Assembly: GCA_018659505.1 (NCBI GenBank)
Contig: JABJMI010000117.1
Span: 1 to 5,164 of the forward strand
DNA length: 5,164 nt
Source of the DNA: Planctomicrobium sp.
Lineage (GTDB): Bacteria; Planctomycetota; Planctomycetia; Planctomycetales; Planctomycetaceae
Reading direction: 5' to 3'
The translations under genes and the position numbers were made by a program. The notes beneath the pieces were generated by a model that saw only the letters and a list, made by a program, of their open reading frames with translations, was not told where the DNA came from and did not search any database. The stretch's first letter is position 1, and the number at the start of each line of letters is the position of its first letter. Positions 1-5,164 of the stretch are shown here, in pieces.

Positions 1-36
1 ATTCCAACTCAATAATTCAAAGTGTCAACTGCTTTC

Positions 37-44
37 AAGGTGAG
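37..44 (+). promoter_or_regulatory. Shine-Dalgarno for the secreted repeat protein
   Basis: AAGGTGAG matches most of the anti-Shine-Dalgarno complement and lies 8 nt before the ATG at 53. This supports that ATG. Another ATG at 45 is in a different frame. Confidence 0.65.
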
Positions 45-52
45 ATGTACTC

Positions 53-136
53 ATGCAATATCACTCAGGTAGGTTTGCTAAAAACCTGCTCCTTCTGATT
101 TCGTTCTCTTTCAATTTCGTGAGTGTTGTTGGAGCG
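53..136 (+). other. Predicted Sec signal peptide
   Basis: Residues 1-28 have a short basic region (R7, K10), a hydrophobic core NLLLLISFSFNFVSVV and V-G-A at -3 to -1, followed by the acidic DEREDE. There is no lipobox cysteine, so type I cleavage is expected. Confidence 0.7.
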
Positions 137-1627
137 GATGAGAGAGAGGACGAGACGTTTCCAATCGTTTCTATGGACGAACCGTTTTTGCCGGCATCGC
201 TGACGCAACGTGCGACAGTGGAGTTCGAGTCGGCGACGCTCGCTGACTTCAAAGTCTGGTTCGAGAAGACGACCGACCTCGAGTTACAGTTCGATGATGG
301 TTACAGCGACGAAGATAAAATTCAACGCGACCAAGCGTTTGAAGAACGACTGCTCGATCAACCTATTTATCTATTGTTGGGGCGGTTAGGCAGGGAAGGG
401 CTTCAGTGGAGACTGGAAGGCAACAAAGTCGTTGTCAGTAAGTATTCAAATTCTCCTGACGTCTCAAAAATCTATCTCATTGACGATTTGCTCGATGCAG
501 GGTATTCGCAAGAAGTAATCATGAAGATGGTGACAACACAGACCAGTGGTCCGTGGTACATCATCGATCAAGATGGCGGGTTTGCAGAGATGTTGGAGAA
601 CGTGTTGCTCGTGCATCAGCCGTTTGAGGTGCATCGGGAAGTACACAATATTCTCATTAACATGAATGAGTCTAGCAAAGAAATTCGAGTCGGCGAAACT
701 GCTGAGCGTTTGCGTATTAGAGAAGCATTGCAGGAAGACTATTCCTTTTCTTTCAAGAAGCGTTCTTTGACGGAAATCATCAAGGAAATATCCAAGCAGA
801 CGAATTTAGACATCCGCATCTCTCCTGACTTACAGGACGTTGGATACTACGATCCAGACACAATGATCATCTCTTTGAAAGTGAAGGAGCTTAGCCTGGA
901 AATGGTTCTGCGAGAGCTTTTAGAACCTCATAATATAAGCTATGAAGAAGATAACGGAATTATCTGGGTAGGCAGCTGGGTTGGCTGTCCTTCGCTGTCC
1001 ACTGTGATTTATGACGTCGATGACATTTGTCGCGACAAGATTGAAGCGGACGATCTGGGGAAGTTTTTGCAAAAAGTCACTACTGGACCGTGGCAGGAAA
1101 TTGATTTCGATGGTGGAGATATTTACTTTCCTCGACCAAGAACAATGGTGATCAGACAATCAAAAGAAGTTCATCAAGAAATCCGAGATGCACTGAAGAG
1201 TTTCCGCACAGTACGCAATTCTTCTTCTGAACTACCCAGTAATGAAGTCGTCACTCGCTTCTACAAACTCGACACAAAGTTCGCTGAGGCATTGAAACCG
1301 ATTCTGTGGGAATTGATTCCTGAATCTAAAGAATCGATTTACGATGAGACTCCACCGGGGCTTGGCAAGATTTCGCTCATTCCGTCGAGTCCGATCTATT
1401 ATGATCCTCAGGGGAATGAACTCGCAGAGGATGCAACACCAGACGATCATGCTCGAATTGCAGAGCAAACCACAATGGTTGTCACCCATCGAAAACGCAT
1501 TCACCGGCACATCGAAAAACTCATCGAACGAATCAACGCGGGCGATCCGCCCATCACTCCTAAAGATGTACCAGAGGAAGACCCTTGGGGGATTGGCGGC
1601 TTTGGTGGCGGTGGCGGATTCTTTTGA
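53..1627 (+). CDS. Secreted protein with three secretin-N/STN-like modules and a Gly-rich tail
   Basis: I do not recognise a named gene. Seen: a 524-residue protein with a likely Sec signal peptide (basic RFAK, hydrophobic residues 11-28, possible cleavage after VVGA at 28), so it is probably exported. Residues about 58-206 and 232-384 are related modules. Each begins with a TL/SLxEhhxxhxxxTxL-type segment resembling the small STN/secretin N-terminal fold. Each continues with a hYxhDDh strand, a TTxxxPW or TTGPW motif followed by a DGG turn, and ends hhVxxxxxVHxEhxxhL. A third, shorter copy (398-495) begins FYKLDT and ends MVVTHRKRIHRHIEKL. The tail (496-524) is rich in Pro and then Gly and ends GGGGGFF. 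No secretin pore domain, transmembrane segment after the signal, or catalytic motif is visible. Inference: a periplasmic or surface scaffold or ligand-binding protein. It lies 101 bp upstream of the TPR gene on the same strand; co-transcription is uncertain. The start is supported by the good ribosome binding site. Confidence 0.8.
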   Translation: MQYHSGRFAKNLLLLISFSFNFVSVVGADEREDETFPIVSMDEPFLPASLTQRATVEFESATLADFKVWFEKTTDLELQFDDGYSDEDKIQRDQAFEERLLDQPIYLLLGRLGREGLQWRLEGNKVVVSKYSNSPDVSKIYLIDDLLDAGYSQEVIMKMVTTQTSGPWYIIDQDGGFAEMLENVLLVHQPFEVHREVHNILINMNESSKEIRVGETAERLRIREALQEDYSFSFKKRSLTEIIKEISKQTNLDIRISPDLQDVGYYDPDTMIISLKVKELSLEMVLRELLEPHNISYEEDNGIIWVGSWVGCPSLSTVIYDVDDICRDKIEADDLGKFLQKVTTGPWQEIDFDGGDIYFPRPRTMVIRQSKEVHQEIRDALKSFRTVRNSSSELPSNEVVTRFYKLDTKFAEALKPILWELIPESKESIYDETPPGLGKISLIPSSPIYYDPQGNELAEDATPDDHARIAEQTTMVVTHRKRIHRHIEKLIERINAGDPPITPKDVPEEDPWGIGGFGGGGGFF

Positions 1628-1728
1628 GTTCGAACTCTCGCTTTCTCTGTGAGTGATTTCTCTCAAGGTTAGAATTCGTTATTGTCTGTGAGTAGTTTAA
1701 AAGAATATCTGACAGATGATGAGCAACA

Positions 1729-2028
1729 ATGATGGCGAAAGTGATTGCGACGCTGGAAGAGGCGACTGCATTATTTGAAAAAGGTTCCTTCGGACGCGCC
1801 GAATCAGCGTGTCGACGTCTTCTGAGACGAGACAAGGAGTCAACGTCCGCTTTGTTTTTGATGGCACTCATTCATCAAGAGCAAAAGAAAACAGATGCTG
1901 CAATTGCAGCCTACCGTAAACTCATTGAGATTAAATCTGATATCCCCGAGGCGTATTATAACCTTGGAATTCTATTGAGTAATTCTGGCGTATTCGCTGA
2001 AGCAATTCAGTGCCAAAAAAAGCATTAA
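1729..2028 (+). CDS. TPR part (5' frame) of a frameshifted TPR-methyltransferase
   Basis: The zero frame gives 99 residues. Residues about 6-38 and 39-72 are tetratricopeptide repeats. Residues 73-98 are most of a third (PEAYYNLGILLSNSG..AEAIQCQKK), cut short by CAT TAA. The product stops in helix B of TPR3, so alone it would be a short TPR-only protein. The start is ATG at 1729 or the adjacent ATG at 1732. An in-frame TGA at 1720-1722 excludes an earlier start. The ribosome binding site is weak (GATGAG-like). The repeat continues without loss of register in the -1 frame from 2022. The natural full product is therefore probably a 436-residue fusion spanning 1729-3038, with the first 98 residues from this frame. 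Whether the break is a programmed slip, a mutation or a sequencing error cannot be told from the sequence. The isolated 99-residue protein may or may not accumulate. Confidence 0.75.
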   Translation: MMAKVIATLEEATALFEKGSFGRAESACRRLLRRDKESTSALFLMALIHQEQKKTDAAIAAYRKLIEIKSDIPEAYYNLGILLSNSGVFAEAIQCQKKH

Positions 2029-3038
2029 AGCTAAAACCAGACTGGGAAGACGCCTGGAATAACCTTGGAAAAGTTTATCTCGATCAACGAGAACTTGAAC
2101 AGGCGATCGCCTGTTTCGAAAAGGTCATTGAGTTAAACGAGTTGAATCCCGTGGCATGGCTGAACTACGGGAACTGCTTACTCAAAGGAGTTCCACTGAA
2201 CGTGGCAAGTGAATCGCTGGAAATCTTCCAAAAAGCGTCTGAGCTAAATCCCGATTCTGGTCAGGCACAACAAAATCTGGGTTTAATACTGGAAACACTT
2301 GATCGCAAAGACGAAGCAATCAAATTGTTTCAGCGAGCGGTTGAACTTGAACCAGACAAGAAAATGTGGAGATATTTTCTTGATGTCCGCTTAGGGACAG
2401 CATCAGCTGATGGTCTCCCCCCCGAATACGTGACGGGGCTCTTCGATTCTTATGCCGACGACTTCGACGACCATCTCGTCAAAAATTTAGAGTATAACAC
2501 TCCAGCAAAGCTTTATGATGTCTTCATAAAGAAAGTCGATCCCGAACGAATCGATGCAGGCTTGCACATTCTCGATCTTGGTTGTGGGACTGGTTTATCG
2601 GGGGTTTTATTTGAGAAACACAAGCAATCAATGGTGGGGATTGACCTCTCAAAAAAAATGATCGAAGTTGCTCGTGAGAAAGAAATCTATGATGAATTGA
2701 TCATCGGAGACATGCATCAAGTCATGGACGATCGACCAAGCAGTTTTGATCTAATTCTTTCAGTGGATGTCTTCGTATATGTTGGAGATCTCAATCGGAC
2801 GTTTGAGGTTGCAGCGTCTTCGTTAAAGCCAAACGGGTATTTTGTATTTTCCGTCGAGAAACATGACGGAGAAGGCTTCCAACTCGCCAAGACAAATCGC
2901 TTTCAGCATGCACAAAGTTATTTGCAGGAATTGATTGAGAAGTACAAGTTTCAAAGTCTGCAAATTGAAGAGCACACACTTCGAAAAGAGGGTGGGCTGG
3001 ATATGACGGGGTATGTAGTCGTATTGCAAAAGCTGTGA
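2010..3038 (+). CDS. TPR repeats plus class I SAM-dependent methyltransferase (3' frame, COG4976-like)
   Basis: This frame is open from about 2001. The nominal GTG start at 2010 has no convincing Shine-Dalgarno and lies inside a TPR, so the frame is more likely reached by a -1 shift at 2016-2022. In 436-residue fusion numbering it completes TPR3 and adds TPR4 (107-140), a longer TPR5 (141-177) and TPR6 (178-211). A linker YVTGLFDSYADDFDDHL (234-250) follows, typical of the predicted TPR-methyltransferases grouped as COG4976. The Rossmann methyltransferase domain follows: motif I LDLGCGTGL (282-290) for S-adenosylmethionine, VGIDLS with acidic D306 at the end of strand 2, GDM with D328, and FDLILSVDVFVYV (340-352). 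The C-terminus GGLDMTGYVVVLQKL is intact. No membrane segment is seen, so the protein is probably cytosolic. TPRs usually bind a protein partner; the methyl acceptor (protein or small molecule) is unknown. Confidence 0.85.
   Translation: MPKKALKLKPDWEDAWNNLGKVYLDQRELEQAIACFEKVIELNELNPVAWLNYGNCLLKGVPLNVASESLEIFQKASELNPDSGQAQQNLGLILETLDRKDEAIKLFQRAVELEPDKKMWRYFLDVRLGTASADGLPPEYVTGLFDSYADDFDDHLVKNLEYNTPAKLYDVFIKKVDPERIDAGLHILDLGCGTGLSGVLFEKHKQSMVGIDLSKKMIEVAREKEIYDELIIGDMHQVMDDRPSSFDLILSVDVFVYVGDLNRTFEVAASSLKPNGYFVFSVEKHDGEGFQLAKTNRFQHAQSYLQELIEKYKFQSLQIEEHTLRKEGGLDMTGYVVVLQKL
2016..2022 (+). other. Candidate -1 ribosomal frameshift site A_AAA_AAG
   Basis: The zero frame reads TGC CAA AAA AAG CAT TAA, so the heptamer A_AAA_AAG is in exactly the phase used by E. 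coli dnaX and several IS3-type elements. Slipping back one base after AAG continues GCA TTA AAG, giving QCQKKALKLKPDW and a TPR of exactly 34 residues. The zero-frame stop is at 2026-2028 and the -1 frame has a TGA at 1998-2000, so the shift must happen between about 2001 and 2025. A purine-rich GAAG at 1999-2002 is a poor candidate for a stimulatory Shine-Dalgarno. The nearest downstream pairing (CCAG 2037-2040 with CTGG 2054-2057) is weak. The seven-A run (2015-2021) would also allow transcriptional slippage, and one missing A in the read would give the same picture. Confidence 0.5.
2098..2115 (+). repeat. 18-nt perfect palindrome inside the TPR coding region
   Basis: AACAGGCGATCGCCTGTT is fully self-complementary and can form a 7-bp hairpin with a GATC loop. 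It encodes part of EQAIACF in TPR4, a common TPR wording, so it may be a coding coincidence. Its core GGCGATCGCC resembles the cyanobacterial HIP1 octamer context, but there is a single copy. It starts 76 nt after the slip site, beyond the usual stimulator distance. Confidence 0.5.
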
Positions 3039-3044
3039 GGCTAT

Positions 3045-3077
3045 AAAAAAAGCTGAGCAAATTTGCTCAGCCTTTCT
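3045..3077. terminator. Bidirectional intrinsic terminator between convergent genes
   Basis: GCTGAGCAAATTTGCTCAGC (3052-3071) is a perfect 20-nt palindrome forming a stem of up to about 8 bp with an A/U-rich loop. It is flanked by seven As (3045-3051), which read as a U-tract for minus-strand transcripts from the phosphofructokinase gene. On the other side TTTCT (3073-3077) serves plus-strand transcripts less well. It starts 13 nt past the methyltransferase stop (3038) and 32 nt past the kinase stop (3104). The site fits both genes, with the stronger tail for the kinase. Confidence 0.85.
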
Positions 3078-3103
3078 GCTATTCAAAGTAATTCTGAAAG
3101 CGA

Positions 3104-4132
3104 TTACTTCAGGAACTCACGGGCTTCGTCCATGAATTCTGGATAGAGAGTTCGCATGGTGCCGACAGCTTCTGCAAGTGGAACCGCAACGATATGTAGT
3201 CCACGTAACGCCACCATTTTCCCGAACTCTTTTTCATTTGCGAGGCGTCCGGCATGAATACCTAAGCGAGTTCCGAGAACACGGTCGTAGGCACTTGGTG
3301 AGCCACCGCGTTGCAGGTGACCGAGTGTGACATCGCGAGTTTCGATGCCAGTGTTCTTTTCAATGATCTTTGCGACTCGTCCACCGATTCCACCCAGTTT
3401 GACATGACCGAAATCGTCGACTTCAGCATCTTTGGTCACAAGGTTGTCATCTTTGAGCTTGGCTCCTTCGCTGACCATCACGATTCCGTATGTTTTGCCT
3501 GAATCGCGACGTTGTTTGAGGCGTTCACAGACGGCATCCATGTCGACTTCTTCTTCGGGAACCATGATCGCATCGGCTGCACAGGCAATACCAGCGAAAC
3601 AAGTAATCCAGCCGGCATGACGACCCATGACTTCAACAACCATGATCCGGCGATGTGACTCGGCAGTTGTGCGAAGTTTATCGACAGCATCTTGAACGGT
3701 ATTCAAACAAGTATCGAAACCAAACGTGAAGTCGGTACTGCTGAGATCGTTATCGATTGTCTTCGGACAACCGATGGTTGGGAGATTGAAGTCGCTGTAC
3801 AGTTTGCTGGCGACACCTAATGTGTCATCTCCACCAATGGCGACGAGGCAATCGAGATTCAATTTTTTGAAGGTCTCGACAACTTTTTCGGCTTGAGCAG
3901 GTTCTTTGTAGGGATTTGTTCGAGAAGAGCCAAGAATTGTTCCGCCCACTGGAAGGATTTCATCGGTCTTCATCGGATCGAGTTCGATATAATTCCCTTC
4001 GATGGCTCCTCTCCAACCTTCGAGAAAACCGATCGTTTCACCACCTGAGTTGTGAATTGTACGAACGAGACCACGAATCACGGCATTCAATCCAGGACAG
4101 TCTCCACCACCAGTTAAACAAGCAACTCTCAT
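3104..4132 (-). CDS. pfkA: 6-phosphofructokinase, probably pyrophosphate-dependent
   Basis: Phosphorylates fructose 6-phosphate to fructose 1,6-bisphosphate in the cytosol; the PPi-dependent type is reversible and can serve glycolysis and gluconeogenesis. The 342 residues span the whole family (E. coli PfkA has 320). Seen: phosphoryl-donor loop [15 protein letters not shown] (7-21), R71, GGDDTLG (100-106), PKTIDND (123-129) with catalytic D127, [17 protein letters not shown] (159-175) with R162, M169 and R171, and R266, H272 and R275 around [10 protein letters not shown] for substrate binding. In ATP-dependent enzymes the second acidic position of GGDD is Gly and the Lys of PKTIDND is Gly (E. 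coli G104 and G124). Asp plus Lys (D103, K124 here) is the known signature of PPi-dependent enzymes, so the donor is inferred to be PPi. The gene may be named pfp or pfkA. ATG 4132 has GGAG 8 nt upstream. It lies downstream of accC on the same strand with a 198-bp gap and ends before a strong terminator. Confidence 0.95.
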   Translation of the reverse strand: MRVACLTGGGDCPGLNAVIRGLVRTIHNSGGETIGFLEGWRGAIEGNYIELDPMKTDEILPVGGTILGSSRTNPYKEPAQAEKVVETFKKLNLDCLVAIGGDDTLGVASKLYSDFNLPTIGCPKTIDNDLSSTDFTFGFDTCLNTVQDAVDKLRTTAESHRRIMVVEVMGRHAGWITCFAGIACAADAIMVPEEEVDMDAVCERLKQRRDSGKTYGIVMVSEGAKLKDDNLVTKDAEVDDFGHVKLGGIGGRVAKIIEKNTGIETRDVTLGHLQRGGSPSAYDRVLGTRLGIHAGRLANEKEFGKMVALRGLHIVAVPLAEAVGTMRTLYPEFMDEAREFLK

Positions 4133-4140
4133 ATTTATGT

Positions 4141-4145
4141 CTCCG
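4141..4145 (-). promoter_or_regulatory. Shine-Dalgarno of the phosphofructokinase gene
   Basis: On the minus strand CGGAG precedes ATG 4132 by 8 nt. This is a good ribosome binding site and fixes the start. Confidence 0.7.
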
Positions 4146-4169
4146 AATGTTAATTATGCGTCATCATTA

Positions 4170-4197
4170 TTGATAACAGGTACTAATACTTTGTCAT
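4170..4197 (-). promoter_or_regulatory. Possible sigma70-like promoter for the phosphofructokinase gene
   Basis: Minus strand: ATGACA (4192-4197, 5/6 to the -35 consensus), a 16-bp spacer, then TATCAA (4170-4175, 4/6 to the -10) preceded by TGT, an extended -10. The start of transcription would be near 4163, giving a leader of about 30 nt that contains the Shine-Dalgarno. An alternative is TTGAAC (4269-4274) with 17 bp to TACGAT (4246-4251), 4/6 at each box. Promoter rules in planctomycetes are poorly known, so both are tentative. Confidence 0.3.
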
Positions 4198-4209
4198 CAC
4201 TAGGATGAC
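4193..4209. repeat. Inverted repeat overlapping the putative -35 box
   Basis: GTCATC-ACTAG-GATGAC has 6-bp arms around a 5-nt centre. It overlaps the proposed -35 hexamer of the phosphofructokinase promoter, a position where an operator would act. No T-tract follows on either strand, so it does not look like a terminator. It could be chance. Confidence 0.4.
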
Positions 4210-4330
4210 CGATTTCTGTGTTTATTGAGTGTATCTCAGCGCGGCATCGTAGAATTGCCGACGTTCTCGTTCAAGCGATCAGACTAAATCAACATTCTAT
4301 GATGCGGGAGCAGAGTTCAATGGATGCTCT

Positions 4331-5164
4331 CTACCAAGTCCGTTCTACAAACTTGGTATCTCCCTCCGCATTGCGGAAAACCGAGTGATTGAGAATCTTC
4401 TTTGATAGAGGAATCGTCGTCTTGATTCCTGGTCCATCGATATAAAATTCATTCAGCGCCCGCAGCATACAGGTGATCGCCTCTTCCCGAGTTGGTTTAT
4501 GGACGATCAGCTTCCCGATCATCGAATCATAATAGGGACTGATCATATAACCGGCGTAGACATGTGAGTCAAATCGTACTCCGAGTCCACCCGGTACTCG
4601 TAAGTCTTCGATCATGCCCGGACACCCACGAAAGTTCTGATCTGGATCTTCGGCGTTAATTCGTACTTCCATTGAGCAACCATTGCACGGAATATCGCTT
4701 TGCTTAAAGCTTAATTTCTCTCCCGCAGCGACACGGATTTGTTGTTGAATAAGGTCGATGCCTGTCACCATTTCGGTGACTGGGTGTTCCACCTGAATAC
4801 GGGCATTGACTTCGATGAAGTAAAAGTTGTCATCGGGATCAACAATGAATTCAACCGTACCAGCGTTGTAGTATCCGGCGTTCAAAATAAGTCGAGTTGC
4901 AGCTTCACAGATGCTTTCGCGTATTTTGAGTGGAAGATTAGGGGCAGGGGACTCTTCGATAAGTTTTTGGTGCTTTCGCTGCATCGTGCAATCACGTTCC
5001 CAGAGGTGAACGGCATTGCCATGCTGGTCTGCGATGACTTGAACTTCCACATGGCGAGGCTTCTGCACAAACTTCTCGATATAGACTCCCGCGTTTTTGA
5101 AGGCTTTCTCGGCTTCTGCGGAGGCTGCTTTGAGTTCGGTTTTCAGCATTGATTCGTCAAATGC
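4331..5164 (-). CDS. accC: Biotin carboxylase subunit of acetyl-CoA carboxylase (C-terminal part)
   Basis: ATP-dependent carboxylation of biotin on the carrier protein AccB, the first half-reaction of acetyl-CoA carboxylase in fatty-acid synthesis; cytosolic. The reading frame runs off the window edge. The visible 277 residues, beginning AFDESM, correspond to roughly the last 60% of the about 450-residue family, so the N-terminal domain and start of the ATP-grasp are outside. The Met at 5149 is internal and not the start. Numbered from the first visible residue: [15 protein letters not shown] (61-67), metal-binding E105 and E118, catalytic [17 protein letters not shown] with N120, R122, Q124 and E126, R197 in [11 protein letters not shown], and [19 protein letters not shown]. 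The C-terminus is complete ([17 protein letters not shown]...RTW, TAG 4331-4333), with a Gly-Pro insertion relative to the E. coli IDGIKT. All visible active-site residues are kept. accB would be expected just upstream, but that is not seen. No terminator follows, so read-through into the kinase gene is possible. Confidence 0.95.
   Translation of the reverse strand, partial: AFDESMLKTELKAASAEAEKAFKNAGVYIEKFVQKPRHVEVQVIADQHGNAVHLWERDCTMQRKHQKLIEESPAPNLPLKIRESICEAATRLILNAGYYNAGTVEFIVDPDDNFYFIEVNARIQVEHPVTEMVTGIDLIQQQIRVAAGEKLSFKQSDIPCNGCSMEVRINAEDPDQNFRGCPGMIEDLRVPGGLGVRFDSHVYAGYMISPYYDSMIGKLIVHKPTREEAITCMLRALNEFYIDGPGIKTTIPLSKKILNHSVFRNAEGDTKFVERTW

Noticed and set aside
1626..1637. Perfect 12-nt palindrome GAGTTCGAACTC at the stop of the secreted protein gene
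   Set aside because: It leaves too short a stem once a loop is allowed and no T-tract follows, so it does not qualify as a terminator.
1232..1666. 144-codon open frame on the minus strand opposite the secreted protein
   Set aside because: It lies wholly against a convincing coding frame with domain repeats, has no recognisable domain, and is rich in Arg/Ser/Phe as expected of a shadow frame.
1646..1693. Direct repeat TCTGTGAGT at 1646-1654 and 1685-1693
   Set aside because: Nine bases twice in a short gap, with no promoter or flanking structure to give it meaning; chance cannot be excluded.
1716..1778. 20-codon ORF (ATG ATG AGC...) overlapping the start of the TPR gene
   Set aside because: It could be a translational leader, but it is short, has no clear Shine-Dalgarno and its residues are low in information; chance is likely.
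2010..2012. GTG as an independent start of the methyltransferase by termination-reinitiation
   Set aside because: It overlaps the upstream stop by 19 nt, lacks a Shine-Dalgarno, and would begin inside TPR3 helix B; a frame shift explains the repeat register better. It is not fully excluded.
4308..4329. GAGCA/TGCTC inverted repeat just after the accC stop
   Set aside because: Only a 5-bp stem with a 12-nt loop and no U-tract on the minus strand, so it is not a credible accC terminator.
4739..5152. 137-codon plus-strand open frame opposite accC
   Set aside because: It is antisense to highly conserved biotin carboxylase motifs, with no ribosome binding site or recognisable domain; a shadow.

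Overview
The window looks like an ordinary chromosomal piece of a bacterium, most probably a planctomycete. This is an inference from three things: the style of the secreted first protein (repeated secretin-N-like modules and a Gly-rich tail), a COG4976-type TPR-methyltransferase, and a PPi-type phosphofructokinase. By eye the base composition is near 50% GC, and no database search backs the assignment.

Layout: two plus-strand genes face two minus-strand genes. Positions 53-1627 encode a 524-residue secreted protein built from three related modules. Positions 1729-3038 encode a TPR-methyltransferase that is split between two frames. A perfect 20-nt palindrome with A/T flanks (3045-3077) is a shared, probably bidirectional terminator between the convergent units. 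On the minus strand, 4132-3104 is a complete 6-phosphofructokinase with the residue pair typical of the pyrophosphate-dependent type. Upstream of it, 5164-4331 is the C-terminal part of biotin carboxylase (AccC), cut by the window edge. The 198-bp gap between accC and the kinase gene holds a plausible promoter, an overlapping inverted repeat and a good Shine-Dalgarno.

The most interesting point is the split methyltransferase. The zero frame ends in TAA two codons after CAA AAA AAG, which contains the classical -1 slippery heptamer A_AAA_AAG (2016-2022) in the correct phase. A -1 slip there gives a 436-residue protein in which the third TPR is exactly 34 residues long. Both frames are open together only over about 2001-2025, and the heptamer lies inside that interval. 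Programmed frameshifting, transcriptional slippage, a recent real mutation and a homopolymer sequencing error all remain possible. I found no strong stimulatory RNA structure at the usual distance and only a poor upstream Shine-Dalgarno, so the programmed explanation is open rather than shown.

The two minus-strand genes are central metabolism (fatty-acid synthesis and glycolysis/gluconeogenesis). The two plus-strand genes have no experimentally known role that I can name. I see no RNA gene, CRISPR array, insertion sequence or other mobile element.
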